Shown one piece after another: positions 1 through 5,743 of a stretch of 6,377 bases of DNA. The notes beneath the pieces are model-generated. The model saw nothing but the letters and a program-made list of their open reading frames with translations, made no database searches and was not told where the DNA came from. Made by a program: the position numbers and the translations under genes. Every line of letters begins with the position of its first letter. Within the stretch, counting starts at the first letter, position 1. The DNA comes from Chromatiaceae bacterium (GTDB lineage: Bacteria > Pseudomonadota > Gammaproteobacteria > Chromatiales > Chromatiaceae). The DNA is taken from assembly GCA_012962365.1 (NCBI GenBank), contig DTXR01000064.1:1-6377 (forward strand). Direction: 5' to 3'.

Positions 1-160
1 GACTTGCAAACGACATTGCGCCACTGCCTGAGAATTTACAATCACCATATCCCTCAGAAAAATCTGGGGCACATCACGCCTGTTCAGGCGCTCAAGAATT
101 GGCAGAAAGAACAACCGGAATTATTCAAAAAGAAAGTATATGATCTATCGGGACTTGACA
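1..160 (+). mobile_element. Right end of an IS481-like insertion sequence (partial)
   Basis: The transposase fragment implies that an IS end lies nearby. IS481-family ends begin 5'-TGT, so a right end should read ACA on the plus strand. The only ACA between 121 and 220 is at 158-160, in GGGACTTGACA. Read inward on the minus strand this gives TGTCAAGTCCCG. If this is the terminus, the final four codons and the stop of the transposase come from flanking DNA. The left end and target duplication are outside the window, so the boundary is inferred and not demonstrated. Confidence 0.4.
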
Positions 161-177
161 TATATATAGACCAATAA
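1..177 (+). CDS. IS481-type transposase, C-terminal fragment (5' end outside window)
   Basis: An open frame runs from base 1 to a TAA at 175-177, giving 58 residues. It contains YNHHIPQKNLGH followed by TPVQALKNW and PELFKKKVYDLSGLD. This is the usual C-terminal end of integrase-core (DDE) transposases of the IS481 type, where a YNxxxPQxxLGxxTPxxAL segment follows the catalytic glutamate. The catalytic D, D and E residues lie upstream, outside the window, so intactness cannot be judged. Family members commonly end close to the GLD motif. The extra YIDQ here may be encoded by host DNA beyond the IS end (see the element entry). The gene is convergent with xerC and AT-richer than it. The integrase-core assignment is strong; the exact IS family is a recognition call from memory of related proteins. 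Confidence 0.8.
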   Translation, partial: DLQTTLRHCLRIYNHHIPQKNLGHITPVQALKNWQKEQPELFKKKVYDLSGLDIYIDQ

Positions 178-183
178 TCTGGT

Positions 184-217
184 CTTGCTGATTTTTTTCC
201 AGGAATATTTCAGCAAG
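184..217. repeat. 8-bp inverted repeat (hairpin) between IS end and xerC stop
   Basis: CTTGCTGA (184-191) and TCAGCAAG (210-217) are perfect inverted copies separated by 18 nt. The hairpin lies 3 nt beyond the xerC stop codon. In the xerC transcript direction it is not followed by a U tract, so it is not a standard intrinsic terminator. It may still stabilise the 3' end or act as a weak terminator. In the plus direction it is followed by a T-rich stretch inside the xerC 3' end, which could help stop transcription leaving the IS. Confidence 0.4.
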
Positions 218-220
218 CGA

Positions 221-1129
221 TTATTTCTTTTTTCGTGCCCGGGGATGGGCCTGATCATAGATTTCTGCAAGGTGTTGAAAATCCAGGTGGGTGTAGATCT
301 GGGTGGTGCTGATGTCGGCGTGTCCCAGCAGTTCCTGTACGGCTCTGAGATCACCGGAAGATTCCAGCAGATGGCTGGCAAAGGAATGACGCAGCAGGTG
401 CGGATGTACATGCTGGGTGGCGCCCTGTTGCCTGGCGCGCAGATCCAGGCGGCTTTGCACGGAGCGGGGGCTGAGACGAGTGCCCCGCTGGCTGACGAAC
501 AGGGCGGTTTCTTCGGGCCTGGCCAGTTGGGAGCGTACTGCCAGCCAGCGGTCGATCGCCTCCAGCGCCTTTCTGCCTACGGGCAGACGCCGGGTCTTGC
601 TGCCCTTGCCGGTGACTTCCAGCATGGCGTCGCTGCCGTCCAGGCTTTGCAGATCCACGGAAACCAGCTCGGCCAGGCGCAGGCCGGAAGAATACAGCAG
701 CTCCATCATGGCCTGATCGCGCAGATCGAGAGGGCTGTCGCCAGATAGTTCCAGCAGTTGACCCAGCTGATCCACTTCCAGAGTCTTGGGCAGTTTGCGC
801 TTGACCTTGGGGGCACGCACGCCAATGGCCGGATTCTGTCTGGTAAGTTCTTCGCGGTTGAGAAAGCGGTAGAAAGACCGCAACGCCGCGAGCCGGCGCT
901 GCAGGCTCTTGCCGGACAGCCCCTGCCGGTGGCGCTGGGCGGCGTAGCTGCGCAGGGTGGCTTGGTGCAGCTTGAGCCAGTCAAGGGGCGAGCGCTCGTC
1001 ATGCCACTGCCGGAAGTCGGTGAGGTCGCGGTGGTAGGCATCGATCGTGCGGGGCGACAGCCGTCTTTCCAGGGCGAGGTGCTGCAGGAATCTTTCCACC
1101 AGTGGATCGCTGGTGGTGGGGGCGCTCAT
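221..1129 (-). CDS. xerC: Site-specific tyrosine recombinase XerC
   Basis: The product is 302 residues, close to the family's usual length of about 300. XerC acts with XerD at dif, under FtsK control, to resolve chromosome dimers before division. Residues 1-95 form the SAM-like core-binding domain, with LSPRTIDAYHRDL near 24-36. The catalytic domain holds the complete tyrosine-recombinase set: R151 in SGLRLAEL, K175 in TGKGSK, H244 and R247 in HPHLLRH, H270 in LLGHADIS, and nucleophile Y279 in TTQIYTHLD. The C-terminus ends in a basic ARKKK tail. The ATG overlaps the stop of the upstream DUF484 gene by 4 nt (ATGA), so translation is probably coupled. It is the last operon gene seen here. In Pseudomonas a HAD-hydrolase gene usually follows, but here IS-derived sequence follows instead. 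XerC is chosen over XerD from the gene context and the sequence. Confidence 0.97.
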   Translation of the reverse strand: MSAPTTSDPLVERFLQHLALERRLSPRTIDAYHRDLTDFRQWHDERSPLDWLKLHQATLRSYAAQRHRQGLSGKSLQRRLAALRSFYRFLNREELTRQNPAIGVRAPKVKRKLPKTLEVDQLGQLLELSGDSPLDLRDQAMMELLYSSGLRLAELVSVDLQSLDGSDAMLEVTGKGSKTRRLPVGRKALEAIDRWLAVRSQLARPEETALFVSQRGTRLSPRSVQSRLDLRARQQGATQHVHPHLLRHSFASHLLESSGDLRAVQELLGHADISTTQIYTHLDFQHLAEIYDQAHPRARKKK

Positions 1130-1800
1130 AGTATCTCGCGGGTATCCATGGACTGCAGGCTGAGGCTCACCAGCTCGCCCAGGCGCACCAGAAAATCCAC
1201 GCTCTTACCGGAGTGAAAGCGTTCCCGATCCTTGCTGCCGATGGCGAGAATGCCGGACAGATCACTGGTGCGGATGGGGATGAGAGCAGCGGAGCCTTCC
1301 TCGCCGGCCTGTTCGCCAAACAGCGTCTTTAGTTTGTCTGCCTTGAGGGGGCCGCAGGTGGGCTTGTCTGTGTCCATGAAGGTGCGGAACATGGTCAGGC
1401 CGGATTCGCTGACCTGGGCTTCTTCCAGCTCACGGGTAGAGAACAGCTTGAGTTCCACCGCATCCGCATTGAAGCGCTCGCGCAGTTCGTCCTGCAGGGT
1501 GGCGAGGATGTCTTCACGGCTCTGGGCTTCGATGAGATTGAGGGTCAGCCGGTGCAGGCGTTGGTTGAGCTGCTCGTTGTCACGGGCGACGGTGACCAGC
1601 TCCTGCAGCTGTTTCTGATAGGCCTCCGCCTTGTCTTGCAACATACGAATCTTGTGTTCGAGCAGAGAAACGGCGCCGCCTGTTTTGTGTGGCACGCGCA
1701 GGTCGTTGAGCACATCGATATGCCGGATGAAAAAGCCCGGGTGGGAGAGCAGATAATCACAGATCTGCTGTTCGAATTCCTGGTCGATTTGGCTACTCAT
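1126..1800 (-). CDS. DUF484 family protein (GAF-like)
   Basis: The product is 224 residues with the hallmarks of the DUF484 family. An N-terminal YLLSHPGFF (17-24) is followed by LRVPH (34-38) and [11 protein letters not shown] (41-51). A predicted helical, coiled-coil-like stretch runs about 47-90 and contains [21 protein letters not shown]-like C-terminal half spans about 95-216, with [12 protein letters not shown] at 184-195. No enzymatic residues are evident and no function is firmly assigned to the family. Its constant position between dapF and xerC is the best clue to its role, and a sensory or regulatory part is only an inference. It overlaps dapF by 4 nt upstream and xerC by 4 nt downstream, so all three are likely co-translated. 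It appears cytoplasmic: no signal peptide or membrane segment is visible. Confidence 0.93.
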   Translation of the reverse strand: MSSQIDQEFEQQICDYLLSHPGFFIRHIDVLNDLRVPHKTGGAVSLLEHKIRMLQDKAEAYQKQLQELVTVARDNEQLNQRLHRLTLNLIEAQSREDILATLQDELRERFNADAVELKLFSTRELEEAQVSESGLTMFRTFMDTDKPTCGPLKADKLKTLFGEQAGEEGSAALIPIRTSDLSGILAIGSKDRERFHSGKSVDFLVRLGELVSLSLQSMDTREIL

Positions 1801-2627
1801 AGTTCGATCGTTCCTTCAAAAACACTTACTGCCGGACCGATCATCCAAACTGGAGACTGGCCACCTGCCCAGCTTATCACAAGATCGCCTCCGGGTAGAT
1901 GTACCAAGACCCGTTCGGCCAGCAAACCACGCAACTGGCCGGATACCACAGCGGCGCAGGCGCCTGTGCCACAGGCCAGGGTTTCGCCGGCACCACGTTC
2001 GAACACGCGCAAATCGATTTCGTAAGGAGAACGCACGGCCATGAAGCCCACGTTCACGCGCTGGGGGAAGCGTTCATGGTTTTCCAGCGCGGGGCCCAGT
2101 GTTTCCACTGGCGCCTGCTCCACATCGTCTACCAGCAGCACGGCATGCGGGTTGCCCATGGAAACCGCGCCGATCTGCAAGGTCTGTCCGTTTGCCGTTA
2201 TGTCGTAAACGGGCAGCTCCTTGTCCGCGACAAAGGGTATGAGTGCGGGCTGCAACACGGGTGGCCCCATATCCACCCGCACCTGTTCATCTTCTTCCAG
2301 GTACAGCTGGATATCACCGCCGGCGGTGCCGACGCGGATGATTTCCGCGTCGCTGAGCCCCTTGTTGTGAACGAAGCGGGCGAAGCAGCGGGCACCGTTG
2401 CCGCACTGTTCAACTTCCGAACCGTCGGCGTTGAAAATGCGGTAATGGAAATCCGTGATTTTACTTTGGGGCGGCTCCACCAGCAGGATCTGGTCGCAGC
2501 CTATGCCAAAGCGCCGGTTGGCCAGGAAGCGGAGCTGTAACGGCGTCAGTGCCACTTGCTGATTGATGGCGTCAAAAACGACGAAGTCGTTGCCCAGTCC
2601 CTGCATTTTGGTGAAATGGAACAGCAT
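1797..2627 (-). CDS. dapF: Diaminopimelate epimerase DapF
   Basis: The product is 276 residues, essentially the length of the E. coli enzyme (274). DapF interconverts LL- and meso-diaminopimelate without a cofactor, using two cysteines as acid and base. This supplies meso-DAP for peptidoglycan and for LysA. Both cysteines are present: C75 in EQCGNGAR and C219 in [11 protein letters not shown]. Other conserved segments are [13 protein letters not shown] (8-20), [17 protein letters not shown] (65-81), SMGNPHAV (156-163) and [11 protein letters not shown] (210-220). The start ATG is 6 nt after the stop of the upstream methyltransferase and has only a weak ribosome binding site, so it probably relies on coupling. 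The stop overlaps the next gene's ATG by 4 nt. The enzyme is cytoplasmic and appears intact. Confidence 0.98.
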   Translation of the reverse strand: MLFHFTKMQGLGNDFVVFDAINQQVALTPLQLRFLANRRFGIGCDQILLVEPPQSKITDFHYRIFNADGSEVEQCGNGARCFARFVHNKGLSDAEIIRVGTAGGDIQLYLEEDEQVRVDMGPPVLQPALIPFVADKELPVYDITANGQTLQIGAVSMGNPHAVLLVDDVEQAPVETLGPALENHERFPQRVNVGFMAVRSPYEIDLRVFERGAGETLACGTGACAAVVSGQLRGLLAERVLVHLPGGDLVISWAGGQSPVWMIGPAVSVFEGTIEL

Positions 2628-2633
2628 GTCGGC

Positions 2634-3296
2634 TCAAACCAGCCTGCCCTGAACGGCCAGGTGCCGGTCGCTGATCTGGCTGACCGTGAGCCCCTGCAGG
2701 GAGGCGACAGCCAGTTGCCCTCGAATTTCGTCCAGTGTGTAAGCGGCGTACAGAGAGGCCTCGAAATCCCTGCGCAGTACCTCCGGCGCATCGCCGGCGT
2801 ATTCCGCTATCAGGGCGTCCACCGCCTGTGGTGACTCCGGGCGCAACAGATCCATGACCAGCACGGTGGCATCCGGTTTTGCGCTGTTGCGAATGGTTTG
2901 CCACAGATCCTGCGGGTCATTCAGGTGATGCAACAGGCTGTTGGACAGCAGTGCATCGTATTTTTTTTCCAGGCGAGGGGCGGGCAGGTACTGGCAATGC
3001 AGGCTGATACGTTGCTCCAGCCCGTTGTTCTCGATGGCCTGCCGGGCCAGATCCAGCATGGCCTGCGCACCGTCCAGGGCATCAATGCTGGCCTGGGGAT
3101 AGCGCCAGGCAAAGCGAACGGGAATGTCCGCCGGGCCACAGCCCAGATCCAGCGCCAGCCCGGTGAATTCGCCGGCATAAAGCTGTTCGAAAAGCTGAAT
3201 AAACAATTCATTGGATGCAGAAAAATCGGCCTGGGCATAGGCCAGCGCCTGGTCTGCTTCATCCATCAGCTCTTCCGGTTCGGGAATACGTTTCAT
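2634..3296 (-). CDS. Class I SAM-dependent methyltransferase of unknown substrate
   Basis: The product is 220 residues from the ATG at 3294-3296. The frame stays open farther upstream, but that part lies inside lysA and reads as low-complexity, arginine-rich sequence. The chosen ATG overlaps the lysA stop by 4 nt (ATGA), with a GGAGAG about 11 nt upstream, which settles the start. It has a Rossmann-fold SAM-binding site: motif I LDLGCGPADIP (49-59), an acidic residue after strand 2 in IDALDGAQAML (71-81), and a motif-IV-like SNSLLHHLNDP (118-128). The C-terminal region (about 170-220) resembles the small-molecule methyltransferase fold, but no substrate-specific motif is recognised. It sits between lysA and dapF, which are adjacent in the Pseudomonas version of this cluster. 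This suggests a lineage-specific addition. A metabolic link to DAP or lysine is possible but unproven. Confidence 0.9.
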   Translation of the reverse strand: MKRIPEPEELMDEADQALAYAQADFSASNELFIQLFEQLYAGEFTGLALDLGCGPADIPVRFAWRYPQASIDALDGAQAMLDLARQAIENNGLEQRISLHCQYLPAPRLEKKYDALLSNSLLHHLNDPQDLWQTIRNSAKPDATVLVMDLLRPESPQAVDALIAEYAGDAPEVLRRDFEASLYAAYTLDEIRGQLAVASLQGLTVSQISDRHLAVQGRLV

Positions 3297-4540
3297 GGTA
3301 TCAGGTGCTCTCCGCGATAGAGTTCGGCGAGGGTTTCCCGCTCCCTCACCAGATACATGTCTGCACCATCCACCATCACTTCGGCGGGGCGCGGACGGCT
3401 GTTGTAGTTGGATGCCATGACGAAGCCGTAGGCCCCGGCAGAACGTACTGCCAGCAGGTCGCCGGGCGTGAGGTTCAGCTGCCTGTCTTTGCCTAGAAAG
3501 TCGCCGGTCTCGCACACCGGGCCAACGATGTCGTAGCATCCGGGGCGGCCCTCGCTGCGCTCGTCCACCGGCACGATGTTCTGCCAGCTCTGATACAGGG
3601 CCGGGCGGATCAGGTCGTTCATGGCGGCATCCACGATGGCGAAATCCTTCTCTTCCGTGGGCTTGATGTATTCCACGCGGGTGAGCAGTATGCCCGCATT
3701 GGCGGCGATGGCTCTGCCCGGCTCCATGAAGATTTCATAGGGCTTGTCCCGCAGGCGGGATGAAATCGCCTGGGCATATTCCGCGGGAGAGGGCGGCGTT
3801 TCATCCCGGTAGGGCACGCCGAGACCACCACCGATATCCAGATGGTCGATACTGATGCCCATGGCCGCCAGCTTGTCTACCAGCAGCAGGACACGATCCA
3901 GCGCATCCAGGAAGGGCGACAGCTCGGTGAGCTGGGAGCCGATATGGCAGTCGATACCCGAGATCGTCAGGCCCGGCAGTTGTGCTGCCTTGCGGTACAG
4001 CTGCTCGGCGGCATCGATGGGAATACCGAACTTGTTTTCCTTCAGGCCCGTGGAAATATAAGGGTGGGTCTGGGCATCCACGTCCGGATTAACACGCAGG
4101 GCGATGGGGGCTTCCACGCCCATGCCGGTGGCGACCTGCGAAAGACGCTCCAGCTCCGGCTGTGATTCGATGTTGAAACAGCGTATGCCCCGCTCCAGCG
4201 CCCGCCGCATTTCATCGCTGCGCTTGCCCACGCCGGAAAACACGACTTTGCTGGCGTTGCCGCCCGCCTTGATGACTCGCTCCAGCTCGCCGATGGAGAC
4301 GATATCGAAACCCGAGCCCAGGCGTGCCAGCACATTCAGCACCGCCAGGTTGGAATTGGCTTTCACCGCATAGCACACCAGGTGTGGATGGCCGCTGAAG
4401 GCGCCGTCGAAGGCGTGCCAGTGCCGCTCCAGGGTGGCGCGGGAATACACATAGCAAGGCGTGCCATGGGTTGCAGCGATGCTTTTCAGAGGCACATCTT
4501 CAGCGTATAACTGGCCGTTCTTATAGTTGAAATGATCCAT
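3293..4540 (-). CDS. lysA: Diaminopimelate decarboxylase LysA
   Basis: The product is 415 residues, typical for the family. LysA is a PLP enzyme that decarboxylates meso-DAP to L-lysine, the last step of the pathway. The PLP lysine is K60 in CYAVKANSN. Other hallmarks are FSGVGKR (101-107), RVNPDVDAQTHPYISTG (149-165), H199 in DCHIGSQ, the phosphate-binding glycines in DIGGGLGVPY (235-244), EPGRAI (273-278), and C343 with acidic neighbours in GPVCETGD (340-347), which completes the partner subunit's active site. Y371 lies in SAGAYGFVMASNYN. The enzyme is an obligate homodimer and cytoplasmic. Its ATG shares one base with the lptM stop (TGATG), and its stop overlaps the methyltransferase start by 4 nt. 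It uses the operon promoter upstream of lptM. All key residues are present. Confidence 0.98.
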   Translation of the reverse strand: MDHFNYKNGQLYAEDVPLKSIAATHGTPCYVYSRATLERHWHAFDGAFSGHPHLVCYAVKANSNLAVLNVLARLGSGFDIVSIGELERVIKAGGNASKVVFSGVGKRSDEMRRALERGIRCFNIESQPELERLSQVATGMGVEAPIALRVNPDVDAQTHPYISTGLKENKFGIPIDAAEQLYRKAAQLPGLTISGIDCHIGSQLTELSPFLDALDRVLLLVDKLAAMGISIDHLDIGGGLGVPYRDETPPSPAEYAQAISSRLRDKPYEIFMEPGRAIAANAGILLTRVEYIKPTEEKDFAIVDAAMNDLIRPALYQSWQNIVPVDERSEGRPGCYDIVGPVCETGDFLGKDRQLNLTPGDLLAVRSAGAYGFVMASNYNSRPRPAEVMVDGADMYLVRERETLAELYRGEHLIP

Positions 4541-4653
4541 CAGTCGCTTTTCTTTTCCGGTTCGGGCAGGTAGAGAGGGCCCTTGGTGCCGCAGCCGCCC
4601 AGTGTCAGCAGTAACAGCAGAAGGACAAGCAGCAAAGGACGTGGTGCGTTCAT
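4540..4653 (-). CDS. lptM: LptM (YifL) small lipoprotein of the LPS translocon
   Basis: This is a 37-residue gene, easily missed because of its size. It starts at ATG 4651-4653 and ends at TGA 4540-4542. The product opens with MNAPRP and a leucine-rich hydrophobic signal segment (about 7-18). A lipobox LGGC places the lipidated cysteine at residue 21. The mature part begins CGTKGPLYLPEPEKK, which carries the CGxKGPLYLP signature of this family. In E. coli, LptM binds the LptD-LptE translocon in the outer membrane and promotes correct disulfide formation in LptD. Its location directly upstream of lysA or dapF is conserved in gammaproteobacteria (lppL in Pseudomonas). The stop shares its last base with the lysA ATG. 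The ribosome binding site is weak. It is the first gene of the operon, about 30 nt from the predicted transcription start. Confidence 0.93.
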   Translation of the reverse strand: MNAPRPLLLVLLLLLLTLGGCGTKGPLYLPEPEKKSD

Positions 4654-4689
4654 AATGACCAATTTGGTGGCAATGGGTGAAAGCTTGGT

Positions 4690-4717
4690 AGTATAGCGTT
4701 TTTTCCGTATCAGTTAA
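4690..4717 (-). promoter_or_regulatory. Predicted sigma70 promoter of the lptM-lysA-...-xerC operon
   Basis: On the minus strand a -35-like TTAACT (4712-4717) and a -10-like TATACT (4690-4695, 5 of 6 to consensus) are separated by 16 bp. The predicted start would be near 4683, giving a leader of about 30 nt before the lptM ATG. The element lies in the 68-bp divergent gap between lptM and the esterase gene. Any plus-strand promoter for the esterase must therefore overlap it. A weak candidate there is TTGGTA (4685-4690), a 17-bp gap, then TATCAG (4708-4713). Confidence 0.5.
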
Positions 4718-4721
4718 TGTT

Positions 4722-5378
4722 ATGCACTATCTTCCCAGCATCAAAATCAATCCAGAGGGTAGAGCGGACTATTCGGTGATCTGGCTGCACGGCCTAGGGG
4801 CGGATGGCAATGACTTCGTTCCCATCATCCCCGAACTGCGCTTGCCGGAAGAAAAGTCTGTTCGCTTTGTATTCCCAAATGCACCTGCCGTGCCGGTTAC
4901 GGTCAACAACGGCTATGTCATGCCCGCCTGGTATGACATCTACGGCATGGATCTGCTGGCGAAGATCGACGTGGAAGGGATCTTGCGTTCCAGTGATTAT
5001 CTGCTGCAGCTGGTGGATGAAGAGTTGGCCAGGGGCATTGCGCCAGAGCACATCGTGCTGGCTGGTTTTTCCCAGGGGGGCGTTATCGCCCTTGCAGCCG
5101 CATTGCGCACGGATTTGCCTCTGGCGGGCGTCATGGCGTTATCCACCTATCTGCCCAGAACCGTCCCCGTAGAAAGTCCGGTGCCGCGGCGTATTTTCCA
5201 GGCCCACGGGCGCATGGATGATGTGGTGCCCTGGCAGGCCGCCAAAGACGCCTGCCGCCGCCTCAAGGATCTAGGGCATGATGTGAATTGGCAGGAATAC
5301 GACATGGCCCATGCGGTATGTACCGAGGAGATCGCGGATATCAGTGAATGGTTGCTGTCAGTGTTTTCCAATTCATAA
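4722..5378 (+). CDS. Carboxylesterase, alpha/beta-hydrolase (phospholipase/carboxylesterase family)
   Basis: The product is 218 residues, the normal size for the single-domain carboxylesterase family related to Pseudomonas EstB and eukaryotic acyl-protein thioesterase. These enzymes hydrolyse short-chain carboxylic and thio-esters in the cytoplasm; the natural substrate is usually unknown. The oxyanion-side motif WLHGLGADGNDFVP spans 21-34. The nucleophile is S117 in GFSQGG (115-120). The acid is probably D166 in HGRMDDVVP (162-170), and the base is H197 in YDMAHAVC (193-200). PNAP (52-55) and MPAWYDI (67-73) are also typical. No signal peptide is seen. The ATG at 4722 fits the family N-terminus, but no Shine-Dalgarno is visible upstream, so the leader may be very short. 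The gene is divergent from the lptM operon. No clear terminator hairpin follows it. Confidence 0.93.
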   Translation: MHYLPSIKINPEGRADYSVIWLHGLGADGNDFVPIIPELRLPEEKSVRFVFPNAPAVPVTVNNGYVMPAWYDIYGMDLLAKIDVEGILRSSDYLLQLVDEELARGIAPEHIVLAGFSQGGVIALAAALRTDLPLAGVMALSTYLPRTVPVESPVPRRIFQAHGRMDDVVPWQAAKDACRRLKDLGHDVNWQEYDMAHAVCTEEIADISEWLLSVFSNS

Positions 5379-5743
5379 ATAAGTCTGAAAGCAAGACAAG
5401 TGTTCTACTGTGGTCAAATCTTCTCCTTTCATGCTCCCATCATGAACAAAACACCAAAAACTCCGGCTGACATCAGACCCATTTCTAGTTGGGCAAAGTT
5501 GCCTCTTGTATTGGTAAATAACGATAGCGTCAGCATGGAATTTTTAAATAATGTCTGATAGGGTCAAAATATCAACAAGTTGTGACGGAAAAAGCCTGAA
5601 CAGGGAAGCATGAACCCACACCGCCCTCCTGTATCTAGGCTGCGACTTTCCGCCTAGACAGCAAATGGGCGCACTAGACGGCAGTTTTCCGCCTAGTACG
5701 CGGAATCAGCTTTCTAGGTGGAAATTTTCCATCTACTAAAATG
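5379..5743. other. Intergenic stretch between esterase and integron cassette, no convincing gene
   Basis: These 365 bp are AT-richer than the core genes, and their last third carries the palindrome array described separately. Only tiny open frames occur. A 38-codon plus-strand frame (5442-5558) has no ribosome binding site. A 35-codon minus-strand frame (5429-5536) ends in a hydrophobic segment, GLMSAGVFGVLF. The two overlap each other and neither is called. A 7-bp inverted pair, ATCAGAC (5472-5478) and GTCTGAT (5553-5559), is too widely spaced to interpret. No tRNA, integrase fragment or clear terminator is seen. Confidence 0.6.
5635..5736. repeat. Array of three 23-bp imperfect palindromes, period 39-40 bp
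   Basis: Three units of exactly 23 bp lie at 5635-5657, 5674-5696 and 5714-5736, separated by unrelated spacers of 16 and 17 bp. Each starts CTAG and ends with TTTCC followed by a six-base tail (GCCTAG, GCCTAG, ATCTAC). The 11-mer TTTCCGCCTAG is identical in units 1 and 2 (5647-5657 and 5686-5696). Each unit is also self-complementary. Unit 1 pairs CTAGGC with GCCTAG. Unit 2 pairs CTAGACGG with CCGCCTAG, with one mismatch. Unit 3 pairs most of CTAGGTGGAAA with TTTCCATCTAC. Five CTAG tetramers fall within about 60 bp. The units could be operator sites, REP-like palindromes or part of a recombination site; the sequence alone does not decide. Confidence 0.75.

Noticed and set aside
168..185. AGACCA/TGGTCT inverted repeat around the transposase stop
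   Set aside because: A 6-bp stem with a 6-nt loop and no T tract after it; too weak to call a terminator or IS terminal repeat.
185..748. Long plus-strand open frame antisense to xerC, and similar antisense frames over lysA and dapF
   Set aside because: These are shadows of GC-rich genes on the opposite strand. They have no recognisable domains, and the minus-strand genes carry full catalytic motifs.
3297..3539. N-terminal extension of the methyltransferase frame by about 80 residues
   Set aside because: It lies inside lysA in another frame, is arginine-rich low-complexity sequence, and the ATG at 3296 has the ATGA coupling and an SD-like GGAGAG.
5488..5494. GTTGGGC, a perfect match to the attC R' consensus GTTRRRY
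   Set aside because: No matching R'' (GCCCAAC) or L-box pair lies within attC distance upstream, so it is probably chance.
5429..5536. Minus-strand 35-codon frame with a hydrophobic C-terminus (GLMSAGVFGVLF)
   Set aside because: It looks somewhat like a membrane peptide, but it has no ribosome binding site, no recognised family and overlaps another small frame on the opposite strand. Conservation would be needed to call it.
5442..5558. Plus-strand 38-codon frame beginning MNKTPKTPADIRP
   Set aside because: No Shine-Dalgarno, no recognisable domain, and a length expected by chance in this AT-richer gap.
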